Shown in pieces: positions 44,701 through 56,400 of a stretch of 64,000 nt of DNA. The position numbers and the translations under genes are program-made. Numbering within the stretch: the stretch's first letter is position 1; each line of letters begins with the position of its first letter. The notes under the pieces were generated by a model, which did no database searches, had not been told where the DNA came from, and was given only the letters and a program-made list of their open reading frames with translations. The DNA is from Prorocentrum cordatum (taxonomy: Eukaryota > Sar > Dinophyceae > Prorocentrales > Prorocentraceae), in assembly GCA_963575745.1 (NCBI GenBank), contig CAUYUJ010015949.1, positions 716,010-780,009 of the forward strand. Direction: 5' to 3'.

Positions 44701-47700
44701 TCTCGCAGCCTCTCAGGAGCGCTCCGGGACGGCCGCGGCGCCCGATGCCTCCTCCAGAACCGCGGGAGTTCCGAGATCCCCGATCTGTCTTTAGGGGAAC
44801 AAAAAGTGACATAAGCATAAAAACTCGGAGGTCCGCGCGGATTTCCCAGATCGGCGCTGGACCCCACTCCCTGGCGCGCGGAGCGCGCCAGGGGCGGCGC
44901 CGGAGGCGCCGCTAGGGGGCTCCAGCACGGATCCAAGAAGTCCGCGCGGACCTTTGAGTTTTCATGTGTATGTCACTTTTCGTTTCCCTATGTCCTGGTC
45001 CGACTCCTGCCGCGGTCCTGGCTTCGTCTTCCCGCGGGGCCGTGGCTCCTGCGGCGTGGCAGCAGCGCGGGCGCGGGCGGCCCACGGCCGAAGAGCGCCT
45101 CTCTCGGGAAGGCCCCAGGGTCAGCGGCGGCTCCCTCCATCCTGCCAGGGGCTTTTGCCGTGTTGCGCCCCCGCTCCGAGGGAGGAGGAGGAGGAGGAGG
45201 GAGGAGGAGGAGGGAGGAGGGAGGAGGAGGGAGGAGAGGAGGAGGAGGAGGGAGGAGGAGAGGAGGAGGAGGAGGGAGGGAGGAGAGGAGGAGTGAGGAG
45301 GAGGACGAGGCGCAGGTGGAGGTGGTGGTGGAGGGGGGCGAGGAAGAGTTGGAGGCAGAGGCGGAGGAGGCGGGCGAGGTGGAGGAGGTGGAGGAGCAGG
45401 CTGGGAGGAGGAGGTGGAGGAGGAGGCGGTGGAGGCGGAGGTGGAGGTGGTGAATGCGGGGCTTGAGAAGGAGGAGTCTGATGATGTCGAGGAGGAGGGG
45501 GCGAATCTGCTTCCACGGATGGCGCCTCTGGGCCGTGGGGCGCGGGCGGCGAGGAGATCGAGCCCCTGACCTGGGAGGCCGCCTACGCCATGGCGAACCA
45601 GACGCTGGGGCGGATGAAGGTCGGGGCGCTCGGCAGCGGAGGAGGAGGAGGGGGAGGAGGAGGAGCATGAGGAGGACGAGGAGGAGGAGGAGGAGAAGGA
45701 GGAAGGCGGAGGAGGAAGGTGGAGGAGGAGGAGGAGGAGGAGGAGGAGGAGGAGGAGGAGGAGGAGGAGGAGGAGGAAGGCGGAGGAGGAAGGTGGATAG
45801 GCCGAGAGAAAATCTGGCAAGACTCCTGGGGCGCGTCGCGGCGGGGGCAATGCAGTCATAGTCATAACGAGGTGTAAGATGGAGGTCGGTTCGGGGAGGG
45901 TACCCTAATGTTCTTCGCGACTGTTGGATCTTATGGTGCATCCTGCTGGAGGGCACCATCGAAGGATCTCAGGGTTTGGGGTGCGTTGGCCGGCGGAGGG
46001 TCTGTTTTTGAAAGCTGTTATTCTGGCCCAGGTCCGACTGCACACTCATGTCAAACATCATCTCATCCAGATCCCCCCCGCGCCGTGGAGAAATCGCGAC
46101 TGGTGGTTGTTGGCTATTTTTTTGTTCGAGGAGCCCGCACGGGGAGGGCCTCGCAACTGCCCAAAACGGCCCAGGATGAGAAGCCGGTCCTCGGGAGGGG
46201 GTCGAGACCTCCGGGGGGCCGCGTCGTGAAAGAGAGCACGGCGTCGGGGTCTGAGAACCGATCCATCTCTCCACTTAGGCCATGGTACCTCAGTCCCACG
46301 GGTCCACCCCCTCGGTTGGGGGTGGGCCCCGCCAGCCCCGAGGGAACAGCGTATATCCCCATCTAGGGGGTTAGACCGGTCAGAGGGGCCAGGGCCATGC
46401 CAGTGAAGATGGGGATCGGTCAAACTGTGCTCATCAGGGGAGCGAGAAATGAAGGGAATGGAAAGTTCCCAGATTTCACACGGTTCCATGAATCCCTATA
46501 TTTTGTCGTTCCACACGGGCTTCATAGACGAGGGCCGCTAGATACCCCAGAAGGTACTCCGACATTCTTGGAACGCATTTTGAGCCAATCGCAGCATGCC
46601 ATCATTCTTGTCCTCTACACGGGGGGGAGCGGCGATTGCAGTTTTCCAGGCCTCCAGACCTGGTCAGAGAGGCTGGGGTCGGAGGACAGCGCCGCGTCGC
46701 AGCTGCATGGCGGTGCGGCTCGACGTGGAACAGATTCTCCGCGCGCCGGCATCGCCAATGCACCGACGATGCGGCGCGATCCTCCGACCCCATTTACAGT
46801 GGGGGCGGTGAAGAAGAAACCTTTTTCGTTTGGGAGGGGCTCCGTGTTCCTTGGTTGTTTGACTGTTTGCCTTAGTTTGACCTTCGGTGTTCGAATGGAA
46901 ATCGAGGTTAAACTCAAGGAAAGAAGGGGCCTCGTTCCTTATTTATCGTTCCTTAGGTCAACGCCCCGACTGCACTCCGGCCCCACCTCTTCGGGCCCTT
47001 TTAGTGAAGTGGCAGATGGTCTCTAAGCTGCTACCGCGGGCCATGCTCGCCCCGCGTTCACGTCCCCCCCGTGAACCGACCGCCCGGGCAGGCCAGGGAG
47101 AAGCACGCCCTGCTCCAGGGCGTCGGCTACGATGAGCACCGCTGGTGGGAGGTGAAGAAAGGGTACTACGTCGGCAACACGCCCGCCATGCCTCACCTGG
47201 GTATCCCCAGCCTCAAGATGCAGGACTGGAACAAGAACAAAATGCATGAGCGTATTCAGGAGGGGAAAAAACATACAGACACCATGAATCGTCGATCCCA
47301 AGGAAAATATAGGAAAATATGGGAAGTGAGGGGGAGGACGAACATCAAAAAAACATTGGAAAATATTGAGAATCCTATCATTGCGAAAGCCTTACGGCCA
47401 GCGCCGCCGACCCTGAGGTTGGGGAGGAGGGCGCGGAGCATGGGGAGGGAGGAAGACGAAGAGGGGGACAGGAGGAAGAGGCGGATGAGGAGAAGTAGGA
47501 GCACAGGGGGGGAATGAATAGGAGGAGAGTGAGGCGAGCAGGGTAGCGAGGGGGGGTACGAAGGAAGGGCAGGGGCGAGTAGAGCGTGGCGATCATGAGG
47601 AGGAGAATGAGGAAGATAATGGCGAAGATGTTGACGATGTTGACGACGCCGGTTGCCTATGAGGACCATTCGGGGCGTTTTGGAGCCCTCCTGGGGCGGT

Positions 47701-50700
47701 CGACTTCCAGGCTTCGTTCGTTGTTTTGAGGCTAGTTTCGGCATCTTGTGCATCTAGGAGGCCACGGAGGTGTAGTTAGGTTTGGAGGGCGCTGGGCCAG
47801 GTCCGGGGCCAGTGCGGGCCGGGAGCCACGGCCAGGGCCGGGGCCGAGGCTGGGACTGGGGCCGGGGGCAGGGCGGGCCGGGGACGGCCAGGGCCGGGGC
47901 CAGGGGCGGGGCCGAGGCCGGGACTGGGTCCATGGCTGGGGCCGGCGGGGCGGGAGTCGGGGCTGGCCGGGATTGGGGCCAAGGAGGGGAACTGTGGGGG
48001 CTCGAGTCAAGAAACAACCACATTACCCCTGGATCACCCCCCCCAGGACCACCCCCCGCGACACCCCCCCGGGACCCCCCCCGCCGGGACACCTCCCCCG
48101 CCCCGGGAAGGGATCCAAGGGAAGGGTTTCGCCTTTACCTGCACGTGAACGATGTTACCTGGCGTATTGGCTGGAGTGGATTGTTTAGCCTTCACCTCCA
48201 CGTCAACGATGTTATCTGGCGTACGACTGGAGTGGATTGCTTCGCCTTCACCTCCACGTCAACGATGTTATGTGGCGTAGTGGCTGGAGTTGCTGCGGAA
48301 GGGATGGCGGCGACCACGCGGACGAAAGCGTCTCACACACGCCGACAGGGTCGGCGGATTTGTGTGCATTTATTCGTGTGTCCCTGGGCCCCTCGCATGT
48401 GGCAGGTTCGCGGAAGTGCCGACGCGCCGACCACGCCGTGGACGTTGTCAAGGTGGAACGCCGCCAGTGGCCCAGAATTCGCCAACACGGAAAGATCTGG
48501 CGATCGAGAAGCCACCGCCGGAGGTTGATAGACCCCCTAATTCCCCTGACACGTCGATCAGCGAATTGGCCGTTTTCGGTTCGCGAGGGGGCGTCGCGGC
48601 CGTCCCTCTCGCGGGTCCAGGTCCGTCGGTTTCGGTCCTAGGCCGTTTTTCACGAAAGGGTGGTTCAGTAAAAGGAGGTTTTTCCACCGCCGAATGAAAA
48701 GATCTGGCGATCGAAGAGCCACCGATCGTTCAAGGTTGAACCATCCGCGCTATCGCAGAAGCAATCGCCAGGGCCTTCGGATGACCGCGCATATTTCAAA
48801 TGAACTTGCACGCGCCTCCGAAAGCTTGTGCTGCTGCTCGTGCAGTGCTCTCCTCCTCTCGGATGCAACTCCTGGGAGGTCAAACGCTGTTTTTGCCCTG
48901 GTCCGGAATCCGGTTTGATCTGCTCATTATCGCTTAATCCGTTAATCCGCGGCCCAATCCGGCGCAACAACCCCCCATGGGGTTCAATTCTCCCCAATCC
49001 TTCCGACGAAAAATTCCCATCAGTTGCTCCCTCACAGTGCTCTCCTCTTCCGAGGATGGTGGCGCGGGGTTCCACCTGAAGTTCTCGGGGGGCCTGGGGA
49101 CGATGACCTGCTGGCCTTCGCTGCTGGCCTTGGCGGCCACCTGGGACCCAGCCCTGGCCCGCGAGTACGCGGCGGCCCTCGGGGAGGACCGGGCGCACGG
49201 GGAGGGTGGCCGTTCGCTGGAGTGGCCTGTGGTACGCGGCTCTCGTGTGGCGCGGGTGTCAGGGGCAACGTCAGTCACCACCCACCAAAGCACCCCATCC
49301 CAACCCGAAGGCCCCAATTTGTCTGCCATTCCCAGTCGGGGGGGCGTCGGGGAACATGGAGAACACGCATGTGGAACCCGTGATTACCTCGCAATTTGGA
49401 TCCTTTGAGAAGGTTGGGGTGGTCTGGTAGGTAGTCAGTCACGGGGGGATAGATAGGCTAGGGTTCAGTCGGGCATGTCCCCCTACAGGAGGAAAAGTCG
49501 ACAATAGTTGAAAAATTGTCTGGGGATGATTTTTTGATCAAGTTTGACTATTTGGGGGCTTTTTTCACTATTATGTAGCTTTCCTCCAAAATCCCCCTGT
49601 AGGGGAGGGGGGACGCGCCCGACCTAAGGCTTTGGGGGGGTGGATCGACCCCCGATCGCGTATGTTCATCGCCGATTGGGGGGGCTGCTGGCCCACTCCG
49701 CCCTTGGAGCGTGCGGCTTCGCTATATCGGGGGCACATCTCCGATTCATCGGGGATGCACCGCCGACTTCCGGCTTGAAGTGTCCCGCCCTGAACCGATC
49801 CCCCCCCTATCTCAGGAGCGAAAGAAGGACGTACACGTACTCCAGATTTCGTAAAAAAGGGAGGGGGGTCTCATTTCGGGGGGGGTCTCTTCCAGGCTAT
49901 CTTGGAGGGCCTGGAGGGGTCTGGGGACGATGTTTTGGAGGGTTCTCCCACGGGGGGGGGTCTAAAACTTCTCGTCTGGGAAGATTGAGACCCCCTCCCT
50001 TGTGTCACGAAATCTGGAGTACACGTACACGAATCCACGCTGATTTCGAGGGTACGCACTGCGCAAATCTTCGTATAGCGCGGCCGGTCTCGCGGATCGA
50101 GGCGGCGCGTTCATGTACACAGCTGGGCGCGTACGTCCTTTGTGGCCTCCCTACTATCGATGCCCTTCAGTCGGGACCTCGCAAAGGGGGGGGGGGGCGC
50201 AGGGCGCATCAAGCCGCAGAAAAACTATGCAAAACGAGGTCTCTGGCCGCCGCCGGAACCCGAGAGGTGTCGACAATCGGGGCGCGCGGGGGGCATTGTT
50301 TTTCGGAAGTTCGATGCACCAGCGGATCGAACTCCCGTCCCTTCTCAGGGCCCCCACCCCCTCTGCTGGGCCCCGATTCAGGGTGGGGGCGCGCGGGAGG
50401 GGGGGGGGGGGTAAGCCGAGGCCCGTGTGCCATGGCTGTCGCGTCGCATGCAGCGATCGCCGAGCCTGGGCCCTTGACGTCGTGGTCGTTAGACAGAGTG
50501 TGGGCCCCCCCCCCCCCGGGGTGTCTCGACCAGCTCCCTGGGACTGGCTGAGCATCCCGAGTCGCTTTTCGTTGGGTCCCAGAGCCCGGCGGGGGCCACT
50601 CGGCCACCACCGTGTCAACATTGAGCTACACTGTCAATGCCTCGCTCTCCTGAGGCTCTGCTGTGTTCTTGTTCGCTGACATCTGCCGCGTGTACGGAGC

Positions 50701-53446
50701 TGCACTGTCGATGACGCGCTCTCCTGCGGCTCTGCTGTGCTCCTGCTCGCAACGCGCACCGCCTGAGGCGGCGGAGAGCTCGAGAGGTCCAGCCACGAAA
50801 AGTGCCGGGCCGAAAAGAGTGCCACCCTGCCGGCGCGGAGGGGAGGGGGTCTCCGGGAACCGAGGGGGTCCCCGGGAGCGAGGGGGTCTCCGGGAGCCGC
50901 GCGAGGGGGTCTCCGGGAGCCGCGCGCCGCTCTCGCCGACCGCGCCGCGCCTCCTCCTCCTCCTCCTCCTCCTCCCTCCTCCTCCTCCTCCTCCCTCCTC
51001 CTCCCTCCCTCCTCCTCCTCCCCTCCTCCTCCTCCTCCTCCTCCTCCTCCTCCTCCTCCTCCTCCTCCTCCTCCTCCCTCCCTCCTCCCTCCCTCCCTCC
51101 CTCCCTCCCTCCCTCCCTCCCTCCCTCCTCCTGCATTTCGCGCGCGGCCGGGGAGGAGTTCGCCGGGAAGGGTGCCAACGGCATGCTCGGCCCCTCCCTG
51201 GATGTGCACCGGGTGGCCCGCAACGGGCGGAACTTCGAGTACCTCTCGGGCGAGGACCCCTACCTCGGCGCGAGGCCGCCCGTGGCAACGTGCGGAGAGG
51301 AGGAACAACAATCAAAAACATGAGCATAAACTGTTGGCGCTCCGCGCGGAGTTCTTGGATCCGCGCCTGGGCCCCTCTGGCGGCGCCTCCGGCGCCGCCC
51401 CTGGCGAGCTCCGCGCGCCAGGAAGGGGGGCACAGGCGCGGATCCAAGAACTCCGCGCGGAGCGCCAACAGTTTCTGTTTATGCGGCTTGTTTCTTCTTC
51501 TAAACGTGCGAGGTGCGAGGCTTCCGGACGGTTTCGTGGGTTCTCCACGGCTTCCCAGCCTCGGGATGCGCTCCAGCAGTTGCGCCTCGCCGAGGGCGCG
51601 AGGGGGGTGTCCCGAAGCGTCCCGAGCGGCCGCCCGAGAACCAAGCTCTGACCCGGATGCCGAGACCAGTCAGCGTTAGGGTGAAGTCGGGCGTGTCCCT
51701 CCACAGGAGGCAAATTCAAAAATAGTCAAACAATAGTCCGGGGGACGATTTGTCGATTACCTATACGACCACCTTTCGGGTGATACGGAGGTTGTGGGGG
51801 GGTGGAGAGGGGGGGAACCAACATCTGACTCAACCGATCTCATTATCGATCTCACTCAACGGGGCCCCACGGGACACCACAGGGCACTTGTCGATCTCAC
51901 TATAGATCTCACTCAACGGGATACCACGGGCCACCACGGGACACCGCGGGACACCTCTCGATCTCACTATCGGTCTCACTATCGATCTCACTATCGATCT
52001 CACTCAACGGGACACCACGGGACACACCACATCGATCTCACTATCAATCTCCCTATCGATCTCACTATCGATCTCACTCAACGGGACACCACGGGAGTCC
52101 ACGGGACACCTGTCGATCTCATTATCGATCTCATTTTTTGGGACACCTCGGGGCACCACATCGGTCTCAGTATCGATTTCACTATCGATCTCACTATCGA
52201 TCTCACTCAACGGGACACCACGGGATACCACGGGACACCACAGGACACCAGACACCACGGGACACGGGACACCACGGGACACCGCCAGGGCCACCGCCGG
52301 ACGGACGGACGGACGGGGGACGGGGGAGAGTTATTTGTCTTGACTTTTCCCTAGCAACGGCGGACACCACGGGACACCACGGGACACCGCGGGACACCGC
52401 TAGGGCCACCGCCGGACGGACGGACGGACGGGGGATAATCATTTGTCTTGACTTCGCCCTAGCAACGGCGGGTTCATTCCTCTCGCGCGCCCACGCAGCT
52501 TCGCCTCGCACGCACGCACGACACGAACGAAACGAAACGATTTCCCGATTGGGGGTCTCCGTTCCACTGCAATCTCACCCCCCAACCTCCGATTTTGAGT
52601 ATTCCTGAGCATTTTTTCGATATTTGTTTGTTTCGTCCAAAATCCCGCTTTAGGGGGGCATGCCCGACCTAACGCCAGGGGGGGATATCAGAGCCCCGAA
52701 TCATCAGGGGTAACTCGGGTCAGGGCTAACTCGGGTTCGCTTTTCGGGGTTCCGAACCCGAGTTACCCCGGGCCCGAGTTACCCCGGATAACTCGGGCGT
52801 CCAGAGCCCCGAATCATCAGGGGTAGTAACTCGGGTCAGGGCTAACTCGGGTTCGTTTTTCGGGAATCCAAACCCGCGTTACCCCGGGCCCGAGTTACCC
52901 CGGATAACTCGGGCGCCCAAGGATAGCCTCAGGCGGGGGATGCATCGACCCCCAGTCGACGGGCCGTCGGGGCCTGACAGCCCGAACCGCCCAGAAGCGT
53001 GCGGGTTCGTCGTCGGGGGCCTCCTTCTCAGCATACAGCTCTTGCACGGTGGAGGTCGGCATCGGCGCTGGCACGTCCGTGCTGGAGAGTTGGCATCGTC
53101 TGGCATCATCCCGCCGAGTCTTGCTCGATCCCTCACAGTCTGTCTGGATCGAAATGAAGATTGGGTTGAATCTGGCCTATTCTGGCATACCCCTAATCGG
53201 GCTTGATCATCCTTAATCGTTTTTGCGAAGACCTCCAAGGAGTTGCTCCCTAATATCGCCGACACATAATATATATAGTATGTATGTATGTATGTATGTA
53301 TGTATGTTTGGATGGATGGATGGATGGATGGATGGATGGATGGTTGGTTGGATGGATGTATGTATATGTAAATGTATGTATATGTATATGTATATGTATG
53401 TGTATGTATATGTATGTGTATATGTATATGCATATGTATATGTATA

Positions 53447-53481
<35 letters not shown>

Positions 53482-56400
53482 GTATATGTATATGTATATG
53501 TGTATGTGTATGTATATGTATATGCATATGTATATGTATATGTACATGTATATGTATATATATCCATACATACATATATATATATATATACATAGATGGG
53601 CGACGAATCGCGGATTCCAGAATGTTTCCCCCGCCCCGAGCCGGTCCCCCCCCCGAACGTTTCCCCCCAGGCTGGCGGAGGCGTACGTCCAGGGCCTGCA
53701 GTCGAGGGGCGTCTTCGCCGTCGTCAAGCACTGGATTTTCAACTCCCAGGAGACCTACCGAACGAGCGGCCTGTCTCGAGTAAGACATTGCAAAAAGACA
53801 CACTTGGAGATCCGTGCCAACCTGTATCGGGGCCCTTTTTGGACCTGTTTCGGGGCGCCTTCGACCCCGAGAAAAGGAGTGCGGGATGCGACGGAGAGGA
53901 ACCGCGGGGGGGCACGCCGGGAACCTCGTAGTTGAGAAGTTGGTGTCCGGGCGCCTCTTGGCGTTCCATCCGGAGGGCTGAGGCCAGGACTGCGATGAAG
54001 TCAGGCCTGCCCCTCTACAGGAGGAATCTTCCCAAATAGTCAAACAAAGTAGTTTGGGGGCGATGGTTTTAGAATTATGGGGCTACTTGTTCTATATTTT
54101 TGGAATATGTTGTATTTCTCATCCGGGATCCCCCTGTAGGGGGACATGCCCGACCTGAGACTTCGAGGGACCTGCAGGCACTCCACGTCGTGCCTCGTGG
54201 CACGGCTGCGGACGCTGCGGGAGGTCCGCGCGGATCTCGGGGGTCGGCGTTGGCCCCGCCTCCCTGGGTCGCGGAGCGCGCCAAGGGGCGGCGCAGGAGT
54301 CGGGCGACGAGACGTATGCTCAGGTCGGGCATGTCCCTCTACGGGAGGCATAGTTTGTGTTTATGTTATACAAAGCTTGTCGACGATATGTTGGCTATGG
54401 TTGCTCATCCTTGCGTATGTTATGATTCGTTTCCATATCTCTTTTCAAGATCCGCCTGTAGGATAAGTCGGGCCTGTCCCTCTGCAGGGGGAAGATTCAA
54501 AAATTGTCAAAAAATAGTCTGGGGACAATGTTTTGACTAATTTTGAGCATCTTTGGAGCAGTTCTTGAGTATTCTTAATTTTTCGCCCAAGATCCCCCTG
54601 TAGGGGGACATGCCCGACCTAACTGTAGGAGGACATGCCCGACCTAAAAGTATGCACGTGCACCGACCGCGACCAGGTCCAGCGTGGGCCCAGGCTCGGC
54701 GTATACACGCCCCCCTCCTTGCCAAGCCAGGAGGGCATACTTGCACCGATCCTGGGCGCAGGATGGGCCTGACCGGGCTCGGTGCAAGTGCACAGTTTTC
54801 TTTTTCTTCTTATTTTGCGTACTCGTCTGACTAATAGTAGTACTATTCATAATATTATTCTTAGCATTATTATGTCCAGTATTATTCTTACGATTCGTAT
54901 TAAGATTCTTCTGATTCGCATTATTATTGTTACTATTCGTATTAAGATTCTTTCTCTTCTTCTTCTAAGGAGGCGACGCCGTGGGGGTCCAGCACGGATC
55001 CAGAGCGTTCCAGAACGCTCTCAGAGCGTTCCGGAGCGCTCTGCGAAGGCCGCGGTGCCCGGGACATCTTTCAGGGCCGCCGGGTCTCAATGGGTGTTCG
55101 AAGTATCTTCACGCGATGTTGCTTTCGTCTTGGCTTCGTCTCAGCAGCGCGTATCCGAGGAGTCTCCGCGCGGACCTCCGAGAAAAGGTTCTGTGTTTTT
55201 CCAGGAGGGAGAAAAAACACACAGACACAATTAATCGTCGATCCCCCAGAGAATATGGGAAAATATGGGAAGAGGGGGGAAGGCAAAGACCCAGGAACAT
55301 GTCGGAAAATATTGGGGATCCTATCATTTGTGTGTATTTATCTGTGTGTGTCCCTAGGTCCCTTCAATTCTGGCGAGTGTGCTCTTGGCATCGCTCGGAC
55401 GTGTGGTGTTGTGTGCGCTTCTTTCTCGGCGCGGACCGTCGAGGGACATCCTGGAGCATCCGGCAGAGCAAGCGCGCACGGGGCCGAAGAATGCACAGGG
55501 AGTGGGCGTCCGAGCGATGGCAAGCTCACTTCTGCACGGAGGGAGGGGGTGCGGGGTGAGGGCCGCTGCGGGGCGCGAGAGGAGATCTGGACTTCGCGCA
55601 AGCGGGCACTGGCTCGCACGCCTGCTCCGCCCACTGGTGTCTGGAAGGGCGGCGACGGGAGGTGGGAGGGAGTGCAGGGAGAGGAACAGGGGGGGGGAGA
55701 GTCGGGTTGACCCAAAGGGGGTCCAGCGACAAGGGGGTGGTGCAATAGATTTGGTGCAAGAGATTTGTGGGGTTGCAATACATTTGGGGCGTGCAACACA
55801 TTCCGAGGCGCAAATGTATTGCTGGATTTTCGCGTGCAATACATTAGCTGCAATACAATGCAATACAATTCTCCGGCGCAATACGTCTGCAATACAATTG
55901 TCCCAAATCTATTGCACCACCCCCTTGCAGCTGGACACTCTTTTGAGCCGCCCAAAGAGAGGGAGGGGCGGAAGGGAAATGGGGAGGACGAGTCAAAGGG
56001 ATGAGGGAGGAGGAGGAGGAGGAGGAGGAGGCGGAGGAGGAGGAGGGGGAGGAGGAGGGGGAGGAGGAGGAGGAAGAAGGGGGGGGAGGAGGAGGAGGAG
56101 GAGAGGAGGAGGAGGAGGGGAGGAGGAGGGAGGAGGAGGAGGAGGAGGAGGAGGAGGAGGAGGGAGGGGAGGAGGGGGAGGGGAGGAGGAGGAGGGAGGA
56201 GGAGGAGGAGGAGGAGGAGGAGGAGGAGGAGGAGGAGGAGGAGGAGGAGGAGGAGGAGGAGGAGGAGGGGGGGAGGGGGGCGAATCTGCACAAGGACAGC
56301 CTCTTCTCAAGCCCTCTCCGAAGCCCCGGCGCCTTCCCTGAAGGCCTGCGCTCCTTCCCTCTCTTCCTTTCTTCGGTCCGCCGCCGAGAGCAGGGGAACC

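Larger units (their letters stand above)
41850..45550 (+). other. GH3 intron 1 (content)
   Basis: Contains a TTC run (about 42001-42042) and a repeat shared with 36.4 kb (42.27-42.37). The ~75-bp satellite locus 2 (42.44-42.73) and a ~57-bp duplication follow (43.56-43.67). M5 (44.31), I1 copy e (44.79-45.00) and a GGA array (45.18-45.47) complete it. A pyrimidine-rich stretch at 42.85-43.55 kb holds nothing recognisable. Confidence 0.5.
47386..49054 (+). other. GH3 intron 3 (rest of content)
   Basis: Contains a GGCCGGG-type array (about 47.79-47.96 kb, G-quadruplex prone) and three ~60-bp units with CACGTCAACGATGTTA and GGCGTA..GGCTGGAGTGG (48.13-48.30). An M7 right-end fragment and M5 copy 3 follow. 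The remaining sequence to 49.05 kb is unassigned. Confidence 0.6.
49187..51155 (+). other. GH3 intron 4 (content)
   Basis: Length 1969. It holds M4 copy 1, M8 copy 3 with a nested element, two ~75-bp units (50.63-50.76 kb, CTCCTG(A/C)GGCTCTGCTGTG) and a long CTC array. A palindromic GATTCATCGGGGATGCA stretch at 49.66-49.80 kb resembles M2. Confidence 0.7.

Noticed and set aside
53750-53785. Canonical donor GTAAGA at 53780 for GH3 exon 6
   Set aside because: Using it adds residues that duplicate the start of exon 7 (ETYRT then ETNRE) and leaves no acceptor that keeps the frame. The GA donor at 53750 joins in phase. Transcripts could still overturn this.
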